Shown: piece after piece, positions 22,386 through 31,867 of the stretch
Layout: the number at the start of each line of letters is the position of its first letter
Numbering within the stretch: position 1 is the first letter of the stretch
Source of the DNA: Enterococcus pallens ATCC BAA-351
GTDB lineage: Bacteria > Bacillota > Bacilli > Lactobacillales > Enterococcaceae
NCBI RefSeq assembly: GCF_000407485.1
Contig: NZ_ASWD01000001.1
Coordinates: 620,001-684,000, forward strand
Direction of reading: 5' to 3'
DNA: 64,000 nt
Translations under genes and position numbers: made by a program
Notes under the pieces: generated by a model
Told to the model about the DNA's origin: nothing
What the model saw: only the letters and a program-made list of their open reading frames with translations
Database searches by the model: none

Positions 22386-23702
22386 TTAATCCTTTAGTGG
22401 AACTCCGTTTAAAATAAAACCGATTAATGAGAGATTGGATAATCTCATATCTTCAATCACTTTATTTACCTGATCAGCATTGGTGGTTCCTTGTCTGACC
22501 ACCAATAGAATTTCTTCTGCTAAAGAAGCCTTAAGGTAAGTTTCTTTAACGATTCCAATTGGTGAAGTATCAATAATGATATAGTCGTATTCTCTTTTCA
22601 AAACTTTCAAAAACTGCTCTAATCGTTCTATCACAGCTGGCTCTTCATGAAAAATTGCTTTTTTCCCGAATATATAGTCAATCCCTAAATCTTCATGCTG
22701 CTTAATGTATTGCTTAATTTTTTGTGGTTTTGTTTCCAGCAACAGCTGACTTATTTCTGTAGATTCAGTAACTTCCACATGAGCATATTCAGCCAATTTG
22801 GGATGCCTCAAATCTAAGTCCAATAGCAAAACTTTTCTATTTAATTGATGCAATGCAATCGCAAGATTTAAAGCTGCTGTACTTTTTCCTTCACCTGGAT
22901 TTACACTGCTGATCAATAGCACATTATGCTGAGCCTGCCGCATTGAATAATCAATACTTATAGCTGTTTTTTGGTAATCCTTTACAATAGCTGCTGGTGT
23001 AGAAATCTGCGAAATTACTACCTTGCCCTTTTTGTCCTTTTTTTGAGCGGCAATACTGCCTATAAAACGTCCATTGATTTTTCTTTTGGCTTGTTCAATG
23101 GTATAAACCTTGTCACTGAAAATATAACTCAGCGCTACTAAGAAAATTCCTAAAGTTAAAACCAGCCCGCTAACCGCTGCTGCAAGTAAAAATGACCGAT
23201 TAGACTTCTCCTGAATTTGCTCAGCATTTGGTAATGAGAAAGTATCTAAAAAATAGCTATCCTGACTGTAATTGATCATCTTCTTATAATTGTTAATAGC
23301 CGATTTAGCTATACTAAACGCTCGTTTAGGGCTAGTACTCTCTCCTTCTAAGAAAATAAGGTTAGAAGCCTCTTCAGACACAATAGTTAGTTTATCTGCT
23401 GGTTGACGATCGCCCTCCACATTTTCCCAGACTAATTGGCGAAAAATCTCACTATCTAACAGGCCATAATACTTATCCGCAGCCTGAACAAAGCGATTCT
23501 CATTAAAGGACAAGCCTACATCTGTCCTTGGAATAATTGCTACACTGCTTCTGACAGTGTATTTGCTTGGCATATACTCATTGATTAGAATATAGGTTCC
23601 CACAAAAGCTATAATTGCAAGGCTAACAATAACACCTAATGATTTTCTTATTAGCCGCAACAGACTTGAAAATCCTATTGTTTGTTTTTCTTGTCGATCC
23701 AT
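22386..23702 (-). CDS. BY-kinase fused to Wzz-like domain, without tyrosine cluster
   Basis: This 438-residue protein has two membrane helices (about 22-40 and 171-195) around a Wzz-type extracellular domain, then a cytoplasmic tyrosine autokinase domain with intact motifs. Walker A is SVNPGEGKST (Lys273), Walker A' is VLLLDLDLRHP and Walker B is YIIIDTSP. The C-terminus stops at ILNGVPLKD with no tyrosine-rich tail. Kinase and copolymerase functions are in one chain, as in Gram-negative Wzc, but the substrate tail is missing and is carried by the neighbour at 20969-22360. Confidence 0.88.
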   Translation of the reverse strand: MDRQEKQTIGFSSLLRLIRKSLGVIVSLAIIAFVGTYILINEYMPSKYTVRSSVAIIPRTDVGLSFNENRFVQAADKYYGLLDSEIFRQLVWENVEGDRQPADKLTIVSEEASNLIFLEGESTSPKRAFSIAKSAINNYKKMINYSQDSYFLDTFSLPNAEQIQEKSNRSFLLAAAVSGLVLTLGIFLVALSYIFSDKVYTIEQAKRKINGRFIGSIAAQKKDKKGKVVISQISTPAAIVKDYQKTAISIDYSMRQAQHNVLLISSVNPGEGKSTAALNLAIALHQLNRKVLLLDLDLRHPKLAEYAHVEVTESTEISQLLLETKPQKIKQYIKQHEDLGIDYIFGKKAIFHEEPAVIERLEQFLKVLKREYDYIIIDTSPIGIVKETYLKASLAEEILLVVRQGTTNADQVNKVIEDMRLSNLSLIGFILNGVPLKD

Positions 23703-23703
23703 C

Positions 23704-24612
23704 CTATTCTCCTCCTTCTACACAGACATATAAGGTCGCATGACCTTTTTGGTTTGTTGTAGGAGAGGTATATTGATAGACAACTTGATAAACTCCTGGG
23801 ACTGCCGGATCAACATTGGATGAGTAAGTAATTGCTGACGCATCAATGGATTGTCCGCCAGCATCTTCTTCCTCAGTTGAAACCTTGTTCGCGCCATTAG
23901 TTACCCGCATGGTCTCCTCATCTTCTACCGCCTGTAAATAATTCGTTGGATCAAACGGTGTGTTTATAGGTAAGTACACAATATATTCAGAAAGCTTAAT
24001 AGCTGGACCTTTCTCACTGAGAGCTGCTTTCACCTCAACAGTGACCGGCAACTGCGTACGATCCCCCAAGCTATTAACAACCTCAAGTGTTACCTGATAG
24101 TCCCCAGGAATAAGCTCTCCATCATTGCCATTTATTCCTTCACCTGTTATTTTTATAAACGGTGTCAAATCCCCATCTTTGACATCTGATGCTGTTAACA
24201 GTTCCCTTAGATCCAACTCCAAATTGCTGGAAGTTTCTAAAGGCGCTTCGATTGAAAACCGAGGAGGATGATAGTCTTGATAAATAAGCTTCCTCGTTTC
24301 CTTAACCACATTCAATTGCTCATCAATGGCTACATAGGATATATCAAATGTTTTACTTCCCTTATTTTCGCCTTTACTAATCTTGTCAACGAAAATACTG
24401 TCAGTTAAATTCCCTTCTACCTCGTCAACTGCTGTCACATCTTTTAATAGCTCTTCATCCGTGCTGTCAACATCTGTCTGCAAAGGAACCTTTGGAACAG
24501 AAAGAACTGGTGGATCAGTATCCTTATTTTCATAAGTTTTATACAAATATGTCCCTAATATTATGAGTGAAATTACACATGCTGAATAAACTACTACCTT
24601 AACTATCTTCAT
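23704..24612 (-). CDS. Membrane-anchored protein with Ig-like (DUF5011/HYR-type) repeats
   Basis: This 302-residue protein has an N-terminal membrane helix (about residues 5-24) and an extracellular part. That part contains repeats of the bacterial Ig-like kind: TDPPVL, LLKDVTAVDEVEGNLTDSI, LLTASDVKDGDLTPFIKITGEG and DPAVPGVYQVVYQYTS. Such domains often hold surface proteins or bind sugars. It lies directly upstream of the BY-kinase gene (1 nt gap), hinting at a structural role at the export complex. The start at 24612 follows GGAGGAAGAA. Confidence 0.6.
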   Translation of the reverse strand: MKIVKVVVYSACVISLIILGTYLYKTYENKDTDPPVLSVPKVPLQTDVDSTDEELLKDVTAVDEVEGNLTDSIFVDKISKGENKGSKTFDISYVAIDEQLNVVKETRKLIYQDYHPPRFSIEAPLETSSNLELDLRELLTASDVKDGDLTPFIKITGEGINGNDGELIPGDYQVTLEVVNSLGDRTQLPVTVEVKAALSEKGPAIKLSEYIVYLPINTPFDPTNYLQAVEDEETMRVTNGANKVSTEEEDAGGQSIDASAITYSSNVDPAVPGVYQVVYQYTSPTTNQKGHATLYVCVEGGE

Positions 24613-25577
24613 TTCTTCCTCCTGCAATCTGTAAAGCTTTCATTCTTATTACGTTCTCTATTTTGTAACCCTAAATAGAGTTCCACTAACCAGCCTCTTT
24701 TCTTATGGTAGGTGGATAGTCCTTTTATTAAGAGAAACAGTGCTGAACGAAGATCGCCCTTTCCTACGACCAGCTGCCGTCGTATCGCCATGTGTTGATT
24801 TTTATTGATCAACTGCAGCTTTTTATCTGTACAACCTTGTGCTTCAGCGAAGTTTTCCATATAAACAAAGCTTTTTTCCAGATTTCGCAGATAGTTCATT
24901 CGAGTCTCTTGCGTATGCATTTTTTTGCCTGAAGTGTTCTTTTCGTGGAAACGGCGATAAATAACTGGGTAATCTAAGAAATACCCACTGCCACGACACA
25001 ATGAAAGCTTCCAGACGATTTCGTCTTGGGCCCATTCGTCATACCAAAAAGGCGAAATTTCTTTTATTAATGATCGTCGTATTCCCATCGTGCAGCCAAC
25101 TGATCTCAGATACATATTTTTCTGTGAAAAGGGAATCTGTTCTATTTGATAATCAGTATGTTCAATCGCCGGAATTTCTTTAATCACTGGCTCCTCTCCT
25201 TGAAAAGAAGCAAACCGGCCTGCCAGCATCTCTATTTGGAGATTGTTTTGCATGATTTCAGCCATCAATTCAATTTTTTCAGGTCGCCATAAATCATCTT
25301 GATCAGCAAAAAAGAGTAGTTCCCCTTTAGCCTGCATCGCTGCTTGGCGAAAATTATTGCAGTATCCCATATTTTTTTTATTGCAATTCAGGTGCCACCG
25401 AGAAGTCAGCTGATTCTTTTTGATAAACTCAGAAATTATAGCTACTGTATTATCACTGGATGCATCGTCAAAAATTAGTACCTCATCGGGCTGAAGGCTT
25501 TGTTTTTTTAGTGATTCTAGCTGAGAAAAAATCACCTCTTCCCCATTAAAGGTAGCCATGATGACCGATATTTTCAT
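24609..25577 (-). CDS. Glycosyltransferase family 2 (rhamnosyltransferase-like)
   Basis: This 322-residue GT2 protein opens ISVIMATFNGEEVIFSQLESLKKQSLQPDEVLIFDDASSDNT, with LLFFADQDDLWRPEKI as the DxD region. This pattern is common among alpha-L-rhamnosyltransferases of enterococcal and streptococcal polysaccharide loci, though the donor is not proven. It overlaps the Wzy gene by 32 nt and the Ig-like gene by 4 nt. Confidence 0.82.
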   Translation of the reverse strand: MKISVIMATFNGEEVIFSQLESLKKQSLQPDEVLIFDDASSDNTVAIISEFIKKNQLTSRWHLNCNKKNMGYCNNFRQAAMQAKGELLFFADQDDLWRPEKIELMAEIMQNNLQIEMLAGRFASFQGEEPVIKEIPAIEHTDYQIEQIPFSQKNMYLRSVGCTMGIRRSLIKEISPFWYDEWAQDEIVWKLSLCRGSGYFLDYPVIYRRFHEKNTSGKKMHTQETRMNYLRNLEKSFVYMENFAEAQGCTDKKLQLINKNQHMAIRRQLVVGKGDLRSALFLLIKGLSTYHKKRGWLVELYLGLQNRERNKNESFTDCRRKK

Positions 25578-26889
25578 AATTGCTTTTTGACTCTCTTTCT
25601 ATAGGTTCAGATAAATGATAGGCAGCAGCAAACAACATAAATACATAATCCAAGGTGCCCAATGCATCTACCCAGTAAAGATTTATAAAATAGCAGCCAC
25701 AGGAAATCAGCAGGGCTAATGATAATTGCGAGCTCTTTAATAAAGCTGTTTTAAGCATTCGTCCCATAAAACAGAGATACAAAATAAGCTGAATAATCAA
25801 TCCTGGATAAGCTACTTTGATAAACTGATTAATATAATAATTGTCAATGGAATGGATATGAAATCCTTGATAATACCAATTAAACTGATAACCATTTCCC
25901 TGTCCTAAGAAGGGATTTAACCAAGCCAATGATAAAATTTTAGGCAGCCATTCTCTATACTGCTCACTATTTTTATAAGTCGACAAATCCTCAGTATTAA
26001 AATTTGAGGCTAAATTCGTATTCAACACTGCGTCAATGACCAGACTGAAACGACTTAACAAGGATTGGATAGGCGTTAGATGAAAAAGTAAAACAAAGAG
26101 ACAAAGAACCATCCCTGCAATCACACTAGAAATCAGCAGTACTTCTCGTTTCCTTGTACTGAATATAGCTACTAAAGCGATGGCCAGCATTAAAATACCA
26201 ATGGTAGATCGAGACCCCGTCATTAGCGTATTAATAAATATCAATGTCACGCCAAAAGGTCGATTGAATAAATTTAATCCGCTATCTTTTTTGTAGCAAA
26301 TAATGGCCAGCATCAAAATTAAGAACAAGCCATAACCTAAGGGGTGATGTGCCGGTCCGAAAATACGATAAGATCCCCCACGAATATATTCTCCTGTTGT
26401 CAAGCCTTTAATAATTTCAAACTTTGTGAAAATTGAAAACTTCGTTAGATACTCGATAATCCCCATAAAACATAAGATATAAGTAATCTTGATCAACAAT
26501 TGCTGAAATTTCTCGACTGGAAAACCTGCATTAAACAAATACAAAGCGGTATAAAAAACTGCTATCTGATCGAAAAGTGGATTTAACAATGTGTTGGGAT
26601 TGATTCTTACGAGACTTGTGATTAGCAAGACTGCTATATAAATGATAAACAGCACATTATAGTGCATTTTAGTAATAACCTGAAAAAAGTCTTGCCGTCT
26701 TTGAGGAGTTCTCATGATCAGACACCAGATAACTAACAAACAAAGTCTTTGTACATTCAAAAAAGAAAAGCCTAAATAATCAGGGATAAAAAAGATGGCT
26801 ACAATTAATACATTCATCAAGGTATAAAGATTTATGTTAATTGCTCCTTGGTTAAACAATTTATCCTTTTGGCTAGTTACTCTTTCCAT
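25546..26889 (-). CDS. O-antigen/capsule polymerase, Wzy type
   Basis: This 447-residue polytopic membrane protein has about 11-12 helices and a large extracellular loop in the second half (GQGNGYQFNWYYQGFHIHSIDNYYIN), a usual Wzy/Wzy_C feature. It would polymerise flipped repeat units on the outer face. Wzy proteins vary strongly in sequence, so the call rests on topology and operon context. Confidence 0.8.
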   Translation of the reverse strand: MERVTSQKDKLFNQGAININLYTLMNVLIVAIFFIPDYLGFSFLNVQRLCLLVIWCLIMRTPQRRQDFFQVITKMHYNVLFIIYIAVLLITSLVRINPNTLLNPLFDQIAVFYTALYLFNAGFPVEKFQQLLIKITYILCFMGIIEYLTKFSIFTKFEIIKGLTTGEYIRGGSYRIFGPAHHPLGYGLFLILMLAIICYKKDSGLNLFNRPFGVTLIFINTLMTGSRSTIGILMLAIALVAIFSTRKREVLLISSVIAGMVLCLFVLLFHLTPIQSLLSRFSLVIDAVLNTNLASNFNTEDLSTYKNSEQYREWLPKILSLAWLNPFLGQGNGYQFNWYYQGFHIHSIDNYYINQFIKVAYPGLIIQLILYLCFMGRMLKTALLKSSQLSLALLISCGCYFINLYWVDALGTLDYVFMLFAAAYHLSEPIERESKSNYENIGHHGYL

Positions 26890-27004
26890 AATTCTCCCTT
26901 CACTTCGCTTTGTTTTATGATTCCTGCGTACTTAATTGAGACAGGAGAATCTTTTGGTATTATTGACACATCTTTACCCCCACAATTCTTTTTCCATAAT
27001 TTCA

Positions 27005-28012
27005 TCAGATGGTCCTAGTCATTTTCCACTGATAGGCTTTACCTGAAGCATAAGAAAAGAAAGGTGCCGTCCATCGGTTGTACATTTTTATATAGGTGCC
27101 AATCATTCCCTTGTTCAGGTAAGGATTTTTTTTATAGTTAGGAAAGTACTCTGCTATCAATGCTGTCAGCTGGCGAATAGTTGTTTGCTTGACACTTCGA
27201 TCGCCTAAGCTGTTAATCCTACCTAAACAACTGCAAAGTAAAATTTTCACACAAAAATATTCCAGCTCCAGATAATAATCTTTCCAAAACCCATTCAGCT
27301 GATAATAATTGATGATCTTTTCAATAACTGTCAGCATATCTCCTACCTTCATGTTGCCCACTAAAGTTTGGGTAGAATTCGTTCTTGCATAATGGGTTAC
27401 CAAATTTGCTTCAACAAAGGCCGTTTTTTCTATCCAAGGCAATAAATTCAAATAAAAAGCTGTATCCTCATAAATAAGCCCTTCTGGGAATAGAACCTGA
27501 GATTTTTTAACAAGTTGTCTACGATACAGCTTATTCCAAGGAGAAACCAATGGATCGATAAAAAAATCTTGTATTGTCGTACGCTTTTTTATCGTGCCAT
27601 AGTTTGGCAACTGAAACTCTTCATTATTAATAATTTTGCAATATCGATACCCACATTCCACCAAGTCTGCCTGATTGTATTCAGCTTCTTGATACATTTG
27701 TTCATACATATCTATTGCAACAACATCGTCAGAATCTACAAATCCAACATACTTGCCTTCAGCAATACTCAGACCAAGATTGCGTGCTTTTGCTTGTCCG
27801 CCATTTTTTTGTTGAAAAAGTCTGATTTTTTCTGGATATTTTTGTGCAAAATCTTCAGCAATTCTTCCGGAGTTGTCGGTTGATCCATCATCTACTAAAA
27901 TCAGCTCTATCGACTCCAAGGTTTGGTGAATCAAGCTATTCAAGCAAGCTTCCAAATAGTCCTGTGTATTATAAATGGGTACAATTACACTAACGTCTAT
28001 ATTATTCCGCAA
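27005..28012 (-). CDS. Glycosyltransferase family 2
   Basis: This 335-residue protein opens VSVIVPIYNTQDYLEACLNSLIHQTLESIELILVDDGSTDNSG, with KYVGFVDSDDVV as the metal/nucleotide-sugar motif. It resembles capsule GT2 enzymes of the EpsJ/WcaA kind. It overlaps the beta-helix gene by 11 nt. A 115-nt gap with no visible gene separates it from wzy. Confidence 0.86.
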   Translation of the reverse strand: MRNNIDVSVIVPIYNTQDYLEACLNSLIHQTLESIELILVDDGSTDNSGRIAEDFAQKYPEKIRLFQQKNGGQAKARNLGLSIAEGKYVGFVDSDDVVAIDMYEQMYQEAEYNQADLVECGYRYCKIINNEEFQLPNYGTIKKRTTIQDFFIDPLVSPWNKLYRRQLVKKSQVLFPEGLIYEDTAFYLNLLPWIEKTAFVEANLVTHYARTNSTQTLVGNMKVGDMLTVIEKIINYYQLNGFWKDYYLELEYFCVKILLCSCLGRINSLGDRSVKQTTIRQLTALIAEYFPNYKKNPYLNKGMIGTYIKMYNRWTAPFFSYASGKAYQWKMTRTI

Positions 28013-29318
28013 AGTTTTTATACCGAATCAGCTCTTTTCCATCATAGATCTTAATCCAACTTCCGGCTGCCACTTCAAAAGGCAAATCAATATTCATTGC
28101 TTCGTAGCTGGCCTTCTTCTTTTGAGCTTGCTTCACCGTCAAAACGGGAGGAACTTCGATTGTTGTGACACCTAAGTCCGTCTCCACTCGTAGTTTACGA
28201 CTAGCCTCAGTCTCGTTGGTAGCACAAAAAATAAAGCTTCCATCTTCTTTTCTGACAGAGCTAACATAGACTGTCGATTGCATATCACAATTAATGACTT
28301 CTTGTCCCGCCCATCCGTCGACATTGCCTAAAGACTCATTTGTGTAAACAGGTCCCCATTCTGAAGTATTGCCAAAGCGCAGGTTTTCAAAGTGTAAATC
28401 CTTCATTTCATAGTCAGTGGGAACAAGATACAATGTAAAGGCTCCACCATTCAAAATCATATTTTTAAAACTCATGTCATAACCATTCGCCATATCCATC
28501 TTAATCAGCATGGCCGAATTATGTCCGTAGTGAGGATAAACACGGGGCATCTCGATTCTGACATTATCAATAGAAATGTTATGAGCATCTGTATGACCAA
28601 AGCCCGCAATTTGAATTCCATCAGAATGATATTTTTCTGGATCCCCTAATCCATTATTAAAGATATAGCTATCTTGAAGGATCACATTGGCTCCGATTTG
28701 AAGTGCATCTCCATATGACTCGTAAAACTTACAATGATAAAATTGACTATTTGAAGCACTCACCGGTTCTGTCAAAAAATCACAATTTGTAAAAATTAGT
28801 TGCTTCTGAATATCGTTAGTCAAATTGATTCCTTCTGAAAAATAGCAATTTCTGAACTCAATAGTTCCCGTTGGACTGACTTGATTATTATTTGCTAAAA
28901 ACAAGGGTAGATCCGCAAAAAAAATATTTTCAAATAGCAATGTTTCCTCATCAAAGCTGCTGCTTTGCAGCTTCATGACATAATCATTCTCCCGTTTTTC
29001 CAAATACCCTTCCTGAACATAATATTCAGGAGTCAGCATTGGTTGGGTCAAATCTGCCCCAGTATTGTAAAAATCGGGAATAACTGCTTCGCCCCCTTCT
29101 CGATTATCAAAATCAGAAATAATCGGTACTGCATTTTTAACGGTGACATTCGTTCCATCAACTTCTATTTTTAACTCTTGTTTCTTTTTTGTCTCGGTTT
29201 CAATTGCATCACTCGAAGGACTAGAAGGCTCATGATTCAGCCAAATCACAAAGCTGCATATTCCAACAATTATGATTAAACAAACCACTATAAAAATGAT
29301 TCTTCTTTTCTTTGTCAT
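28002..29318 (-). CDS. Membrane-anchored right-handed beta-helix protein
   Basis: This 438-residue protein has an N-terminal helix (residues 5-26) and an outside domain built from short repeats: IEFRNCYFSEGI, LIFTNCDFLTE, SQFYHCKFYE, VILQDSYIFNNG, ISIDNVRIEMP, MSFKNMILNGG and LHFENLRFGNT. This is a parallel beta-helix as in pectate lyase-like proteins. Some family members cleave or modify polysaccharides. Here it could trim, acetylate or hold the polymer. No catalytic residues could be assigned. Confidence 0.65.
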   Translation of the reverse strand: MTKKRRIIFIVVCLIIIVGICSFVIWLNHEPSSPSSDAIETETKKKQELKIEVDGTNVTVKNAVPIISDFDNREGGEAVIPDFYNTGADLTQPMLTPEYYVQEGYLEKRENDYVMKLQSSSFDEETLLFENIFFADLPLFLANNNQVSPTGTIEFRNCYFSEGINLTNDIQKQLIFTNCDFLTEPVSASNSQFYHCKFYESYGDALQIGANVILQDSYIFNNGLGDPEKYHSDGIQIAGFGHTDAHNISIDNVRIEMPRVYPHYGHNSAMLIKMDMANGYDMSFKNMILNGGAFTLYLVPTDYEMKDLHFENLRFGNTSEWGPVYTNESLGNVDGWAGQEVINCDMQSTVYVSSVRKEDGSFIFCATNETEASRKLRVETDLGVTTIEVPPVLTVKQAQKKKASYEAMNIDLPFEVAAGSWIKIYDGKELIRYKNFAE

Positions 29319-29329
29319 TTGACACTCCT

Positions 29330-30607
29330 TTACTCATCAATTTTTTGTAATAAAAATTGTGGGAAATATAAGCTGATATCGGAATGGTTCGAGTATTGTT
29401 GAATATCCTTAGTCACATGAAAATCATTTTGCCTTAACTCCTCAATCAGCCCACTAATATGCTCCCCATAGGTATGTTCCTTCTCTGAATAATGGAGATG
29501 AATAGTGATTGAATCCGAATGTGCTGTATATTTGTTTATTTTTTTCTCTAGATGCGTGTTAAGAACATCCAATTTACTTTGATCTATATTATTTCCAGCA
29601 ATATAACGTAATGTTTCCTCTAGTTTATTAGCGGAGTCAGTGAAATACTCTCCTAAACGATACTGAGGAGCCCCAGCAATTATTGTTGAACCTGGAACGC
29701 GCAAGCCAAAATTCAACGCTGCATAGCCCCCCTTACTGGAACCCGCAAAAATAATCTTTTCATAAGCTGCTTCTTGGATTTTCTGTTCAATAAATGCTTC
29801 TACTGCTTGCTCTACTGAAAAATTCATTTCTCGTCCTAGATAGTAGATTCCGCGTTGATCATATCCCCAGTCATCCAAGATAAATAATTGGTCACAATCT
29901 ATACCTTTTAAAGTGCGCACGTAGTTATATCGAGCTTTAACCCCTCTTCGAGTACAAGAGCTAAAAACAATAATAAGCACGTTACTATTTTTCTTTTTAA
30001 ACATATAATGGATTTTTTCATTTTTTATCTGGAAGCATTTTTGCTTTGTCAGGAGCATAAGCTTAGTGGCAATATATTCAAAATATTTATTGATTCGCTG
30101 ATATAAAAGATTTTTTTTCGAATTTTGCTGTATATTGGCTAACTCATGATCTAGTTCTTTCAGGTAAGCTGCTGTGTTAGAAGTAAAGGGCTGAAATTTC
30201 CTAATACGAATTGTTGACAGCAGCTTTTCCATAAGGTCCATCTCCTGGCAGCAGCAAATCAAGTTTTGTTCATTGAACTGCTTAAGCAACTCTAACTGAT
30301 GATCATCCACATGCTCATGGTATTTCGCTAAACGAGGAACAGCCAATACTTTTTTCCCTAGCTTCAAGGCAGTAATAATTACTCCTGTTCCACCATGGGT
30401 AATAAGTAGATCGCATTGTTCAAGCTTCTCCTCAAAACAAGCCTGATCCATAAATCTGACATAAGAATAATGTTGAGGCTGGTAAGTGCTGTGTCCTATT
30501 TGAGCAAATACCTCTTCTTGAATACTTCCGTCTTGTTTTAGCTGATCAATCTTTATTAATAAACGGTCAAAAGGAAACTTTTGACTCCCTACCGTAACAA
30601 ATATCAT
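29330..30607 (-). CDS. PssE/Alg13-like glycosyltransferase fused to alpha/beta-hydrolase-like domain
   Basis: Residues 1-155 match the catalytic half of split GT28-type transferases (MIFVTVGSQKFPFDRLL, ITHGGTGVI, VPRLAKYHEHVDDHQ). A normal PssE/Cps14G ends there. This protein continues to 425 residues, with IIVFSSCTRRG, LFILDDWG and a nucleophile elbow GSSKGGYAALNFG (Ser291), as in alpha/beta hydrolases and reminiscent of XcbB/CpsF capsule proteins. The N-terminal half should pair with the PssD-like partner encoded next to it. The second half may acylate or deacylate the sugar. The fusion is unusual. Confidence 0.72.
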   Translation of the reverse strand: MIFVTVGSQKFPFDRLLIKIDQLKQDGSIQEEVFAQIGHSTYQPQHYSYVRFMDQACFEEKLEQCDLLITHGGTGVIITALKLGKKVLAVPRLAKYHEHVDDHQLELLKQFNEQNLICCCQEMDLMEKLLSTIRIRKFQPFTSNTAAYLKELDHELANIQQNSKKNLLYQRINKYFEYIATKLMLLTKQKCFQIKNEKIHYMFKKKNSNVLIIVFSSCTRRGVKARYNYVRTLKGIDCDQLFILDDWGYDQRGIYYLGREMNFSVEQAVEAFIEQKIQEAAYEKIIFAGSSKGGYAALNFGLRVPGSTIIAGAPQYRLGEYFTDSANKLEETLRYIAGNNIDQSKLDVLNTHLEKKINKYTAHSDSITIHLHYSEKEHTYGEHISGLIEELRQNDFHVTKDIQQYSNHSDISLYFPQFLLQKIDE

Positions 30608-30619
30608 TGCGACTCCTTT

Positions 30620-31075
30620 TTAATAGATTGAACCTAAACAAATTGCATCTTGGTAAAAATACAGCATGGATTGCCATTGGACATACACCTTATCTGCGAT
30701 TTTTACCATTACTCGTCCAGTTAATGTCGGTCCCTCCGACTTGGCAAAGGATTCAATAAAGATAATTTTTTTGCCAAACAGCTTTCCCAAAAAGCACATT
30801 GGCAGTGTTGCTAATACTCCCGTACTGATAATTACATCCGGATGTTGCTTCATGAAAATGAATAGTGATTTAAAAAAAATGACTACGAAAAGCAACATCC
30901 AGGCTCTTTCTTTACGCTGAATTTGCGGAACATAGTAAATCTCATGCCCTTTGCAATTCGATAAATAGTGTGTTTTTTCCGTTACTAAAAAACTTTCGTA
31001 TTGATTCATTAGCGGTTCCAGCATCATTAGCTGCTGAAAATGGCCCCCCGAAGAAGCAATAAAGCAAACCTTCAT
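30620..31075 (-). CDS. PssD/Alg14-like membrane partner of split glycosyltransferase
   Basis: This 151-residue protein opens MKVCFIASSGGHFQQLMMLEPL, with ISTGVLATLPMCFLGKLFGKKIIFIESFAKSEGPTLTGRV, the signature of Alg14/PssD/Cps14F. It brings the catalytic partner (29330-30607) to the membrane. Together they would add the second sugar to the primed lipid. The 12-nt gap supports co-expression. Confidence 0.88.
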   Translation of the reverse strand: MKVCFIASSGGHFQQLMMLEPLMNQYESFLVTEKTHYLSNCKGHEIYYVPQIQRKERAWMLLFVVIFFKSLFIFMKQHPDVIISTGVLATLPMCFLGKLFGKKIIFIESFAKSEGPTLTGRVMVKIADKVYVQWQSMLYFYQDAICLGSIY

Positions 31076-31098
31076 AAACTAAAACTCCTTTTCCATCA

Positions 31099-31809
31099 TT
31101 AATAGGCTCCATTTGAGCTGAAGAAGACTAAAAAAGTTTTCAAAATAATTTTGAAATCCAAACGAAGGGATCTGTTTTCAATGTATTGCAGATCTAATTT
31201 AACCATGTCGCTAAAATGCAAATCGCTTCGTCCGCTGATTTGCCATAACCCTGAACAACCCGGCTTTACAAACAAGCGTTGCATCTCATACGCGTCATAA
31301 TCAGCAACTTCTCTTGGTAATGGTGGGCGCGGCCCAACCAAACTCATGTTGCCTAACAGTACATTAAGCAACTGCGGCAATTCATCTAATGAAGACTTAC
31401 GAATAAATTTTCCTACCTTTGTAATCCGAGGATCATTTTTCATTTTGAACATAGGTCCCTGAATTTCATTTTTTTCCTGCACTTCCTCCATTCGTTTCTC
31501 AGCATCCATGCACATAGAACGAATCTTATACATCAAAAATCTCTTTCCACCTTTTCCCACACGAACCTGAGCAAAAAAGACACTACCCCCATCTTCAACC
31601 TTAATAGCAAAAAAAATGACTAACATGATCGGTAAAAACACTAAAAGGCCTAGAATACTTCCAATAATATCTATACCTCGCTTAATTAGCTGATAACTAA
31701 ATTGTTCCTTTAATATTACTTGCTTAATATCAGCCTCTTTTTGGTAAATCCTTCCAACACTTTCTTCTATATCTAGAAGTTCTCTTTCTTTTTTTAAGTA
31801 CACCCACAA
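31099..31809 (-). CDS. Undecaprenyl-phosphate sugar phosphotransferase (priming enzyme)
   Basis: This 236-residue bacterial sugar transferase has one membrane helix (about residues 50-70) and a catalytic domain with FFAQVRVGKGGKRFLMYKIRSM, RKSSLDELPQLLNVLLGNMSLVGPRPPLP and KPGCSGLWQISGRS. It moves a sugar-1-phosphate from UDP-sugar to undecaprenyl phosphate and starts each repeat unit. It begins at a TTG (31809) or the nearby GTG (31803). Confidence 0.9.
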   Translation of the reverse strand: MWVYLKKERELLDIEESVGRIYQKEADIKQVILKEQFSYQLIKRGIDIIGSILGLLVFLPIMLVIFFAIKVEDGGSVFFAQVRVGKGGKRFLMYKIRSMCMDAEKRMEEVQEKNEIQGPMFKMKNDPRITKVGKFIRKSSLDELPQLLNVLLGNMSLVGPRPPLPREVADYDAYEMQRLFVKPGCSGLWQISGRSDLHFSDMVKLDLQYIENRSLRLDFKIILKTFLVFFSSNGAY

Positions 31810-31867
31810 ACACCCCGTTTTTTCTAATCACTCCGTATTAACGTTTAGCTGTATAATGTATTGAAAG

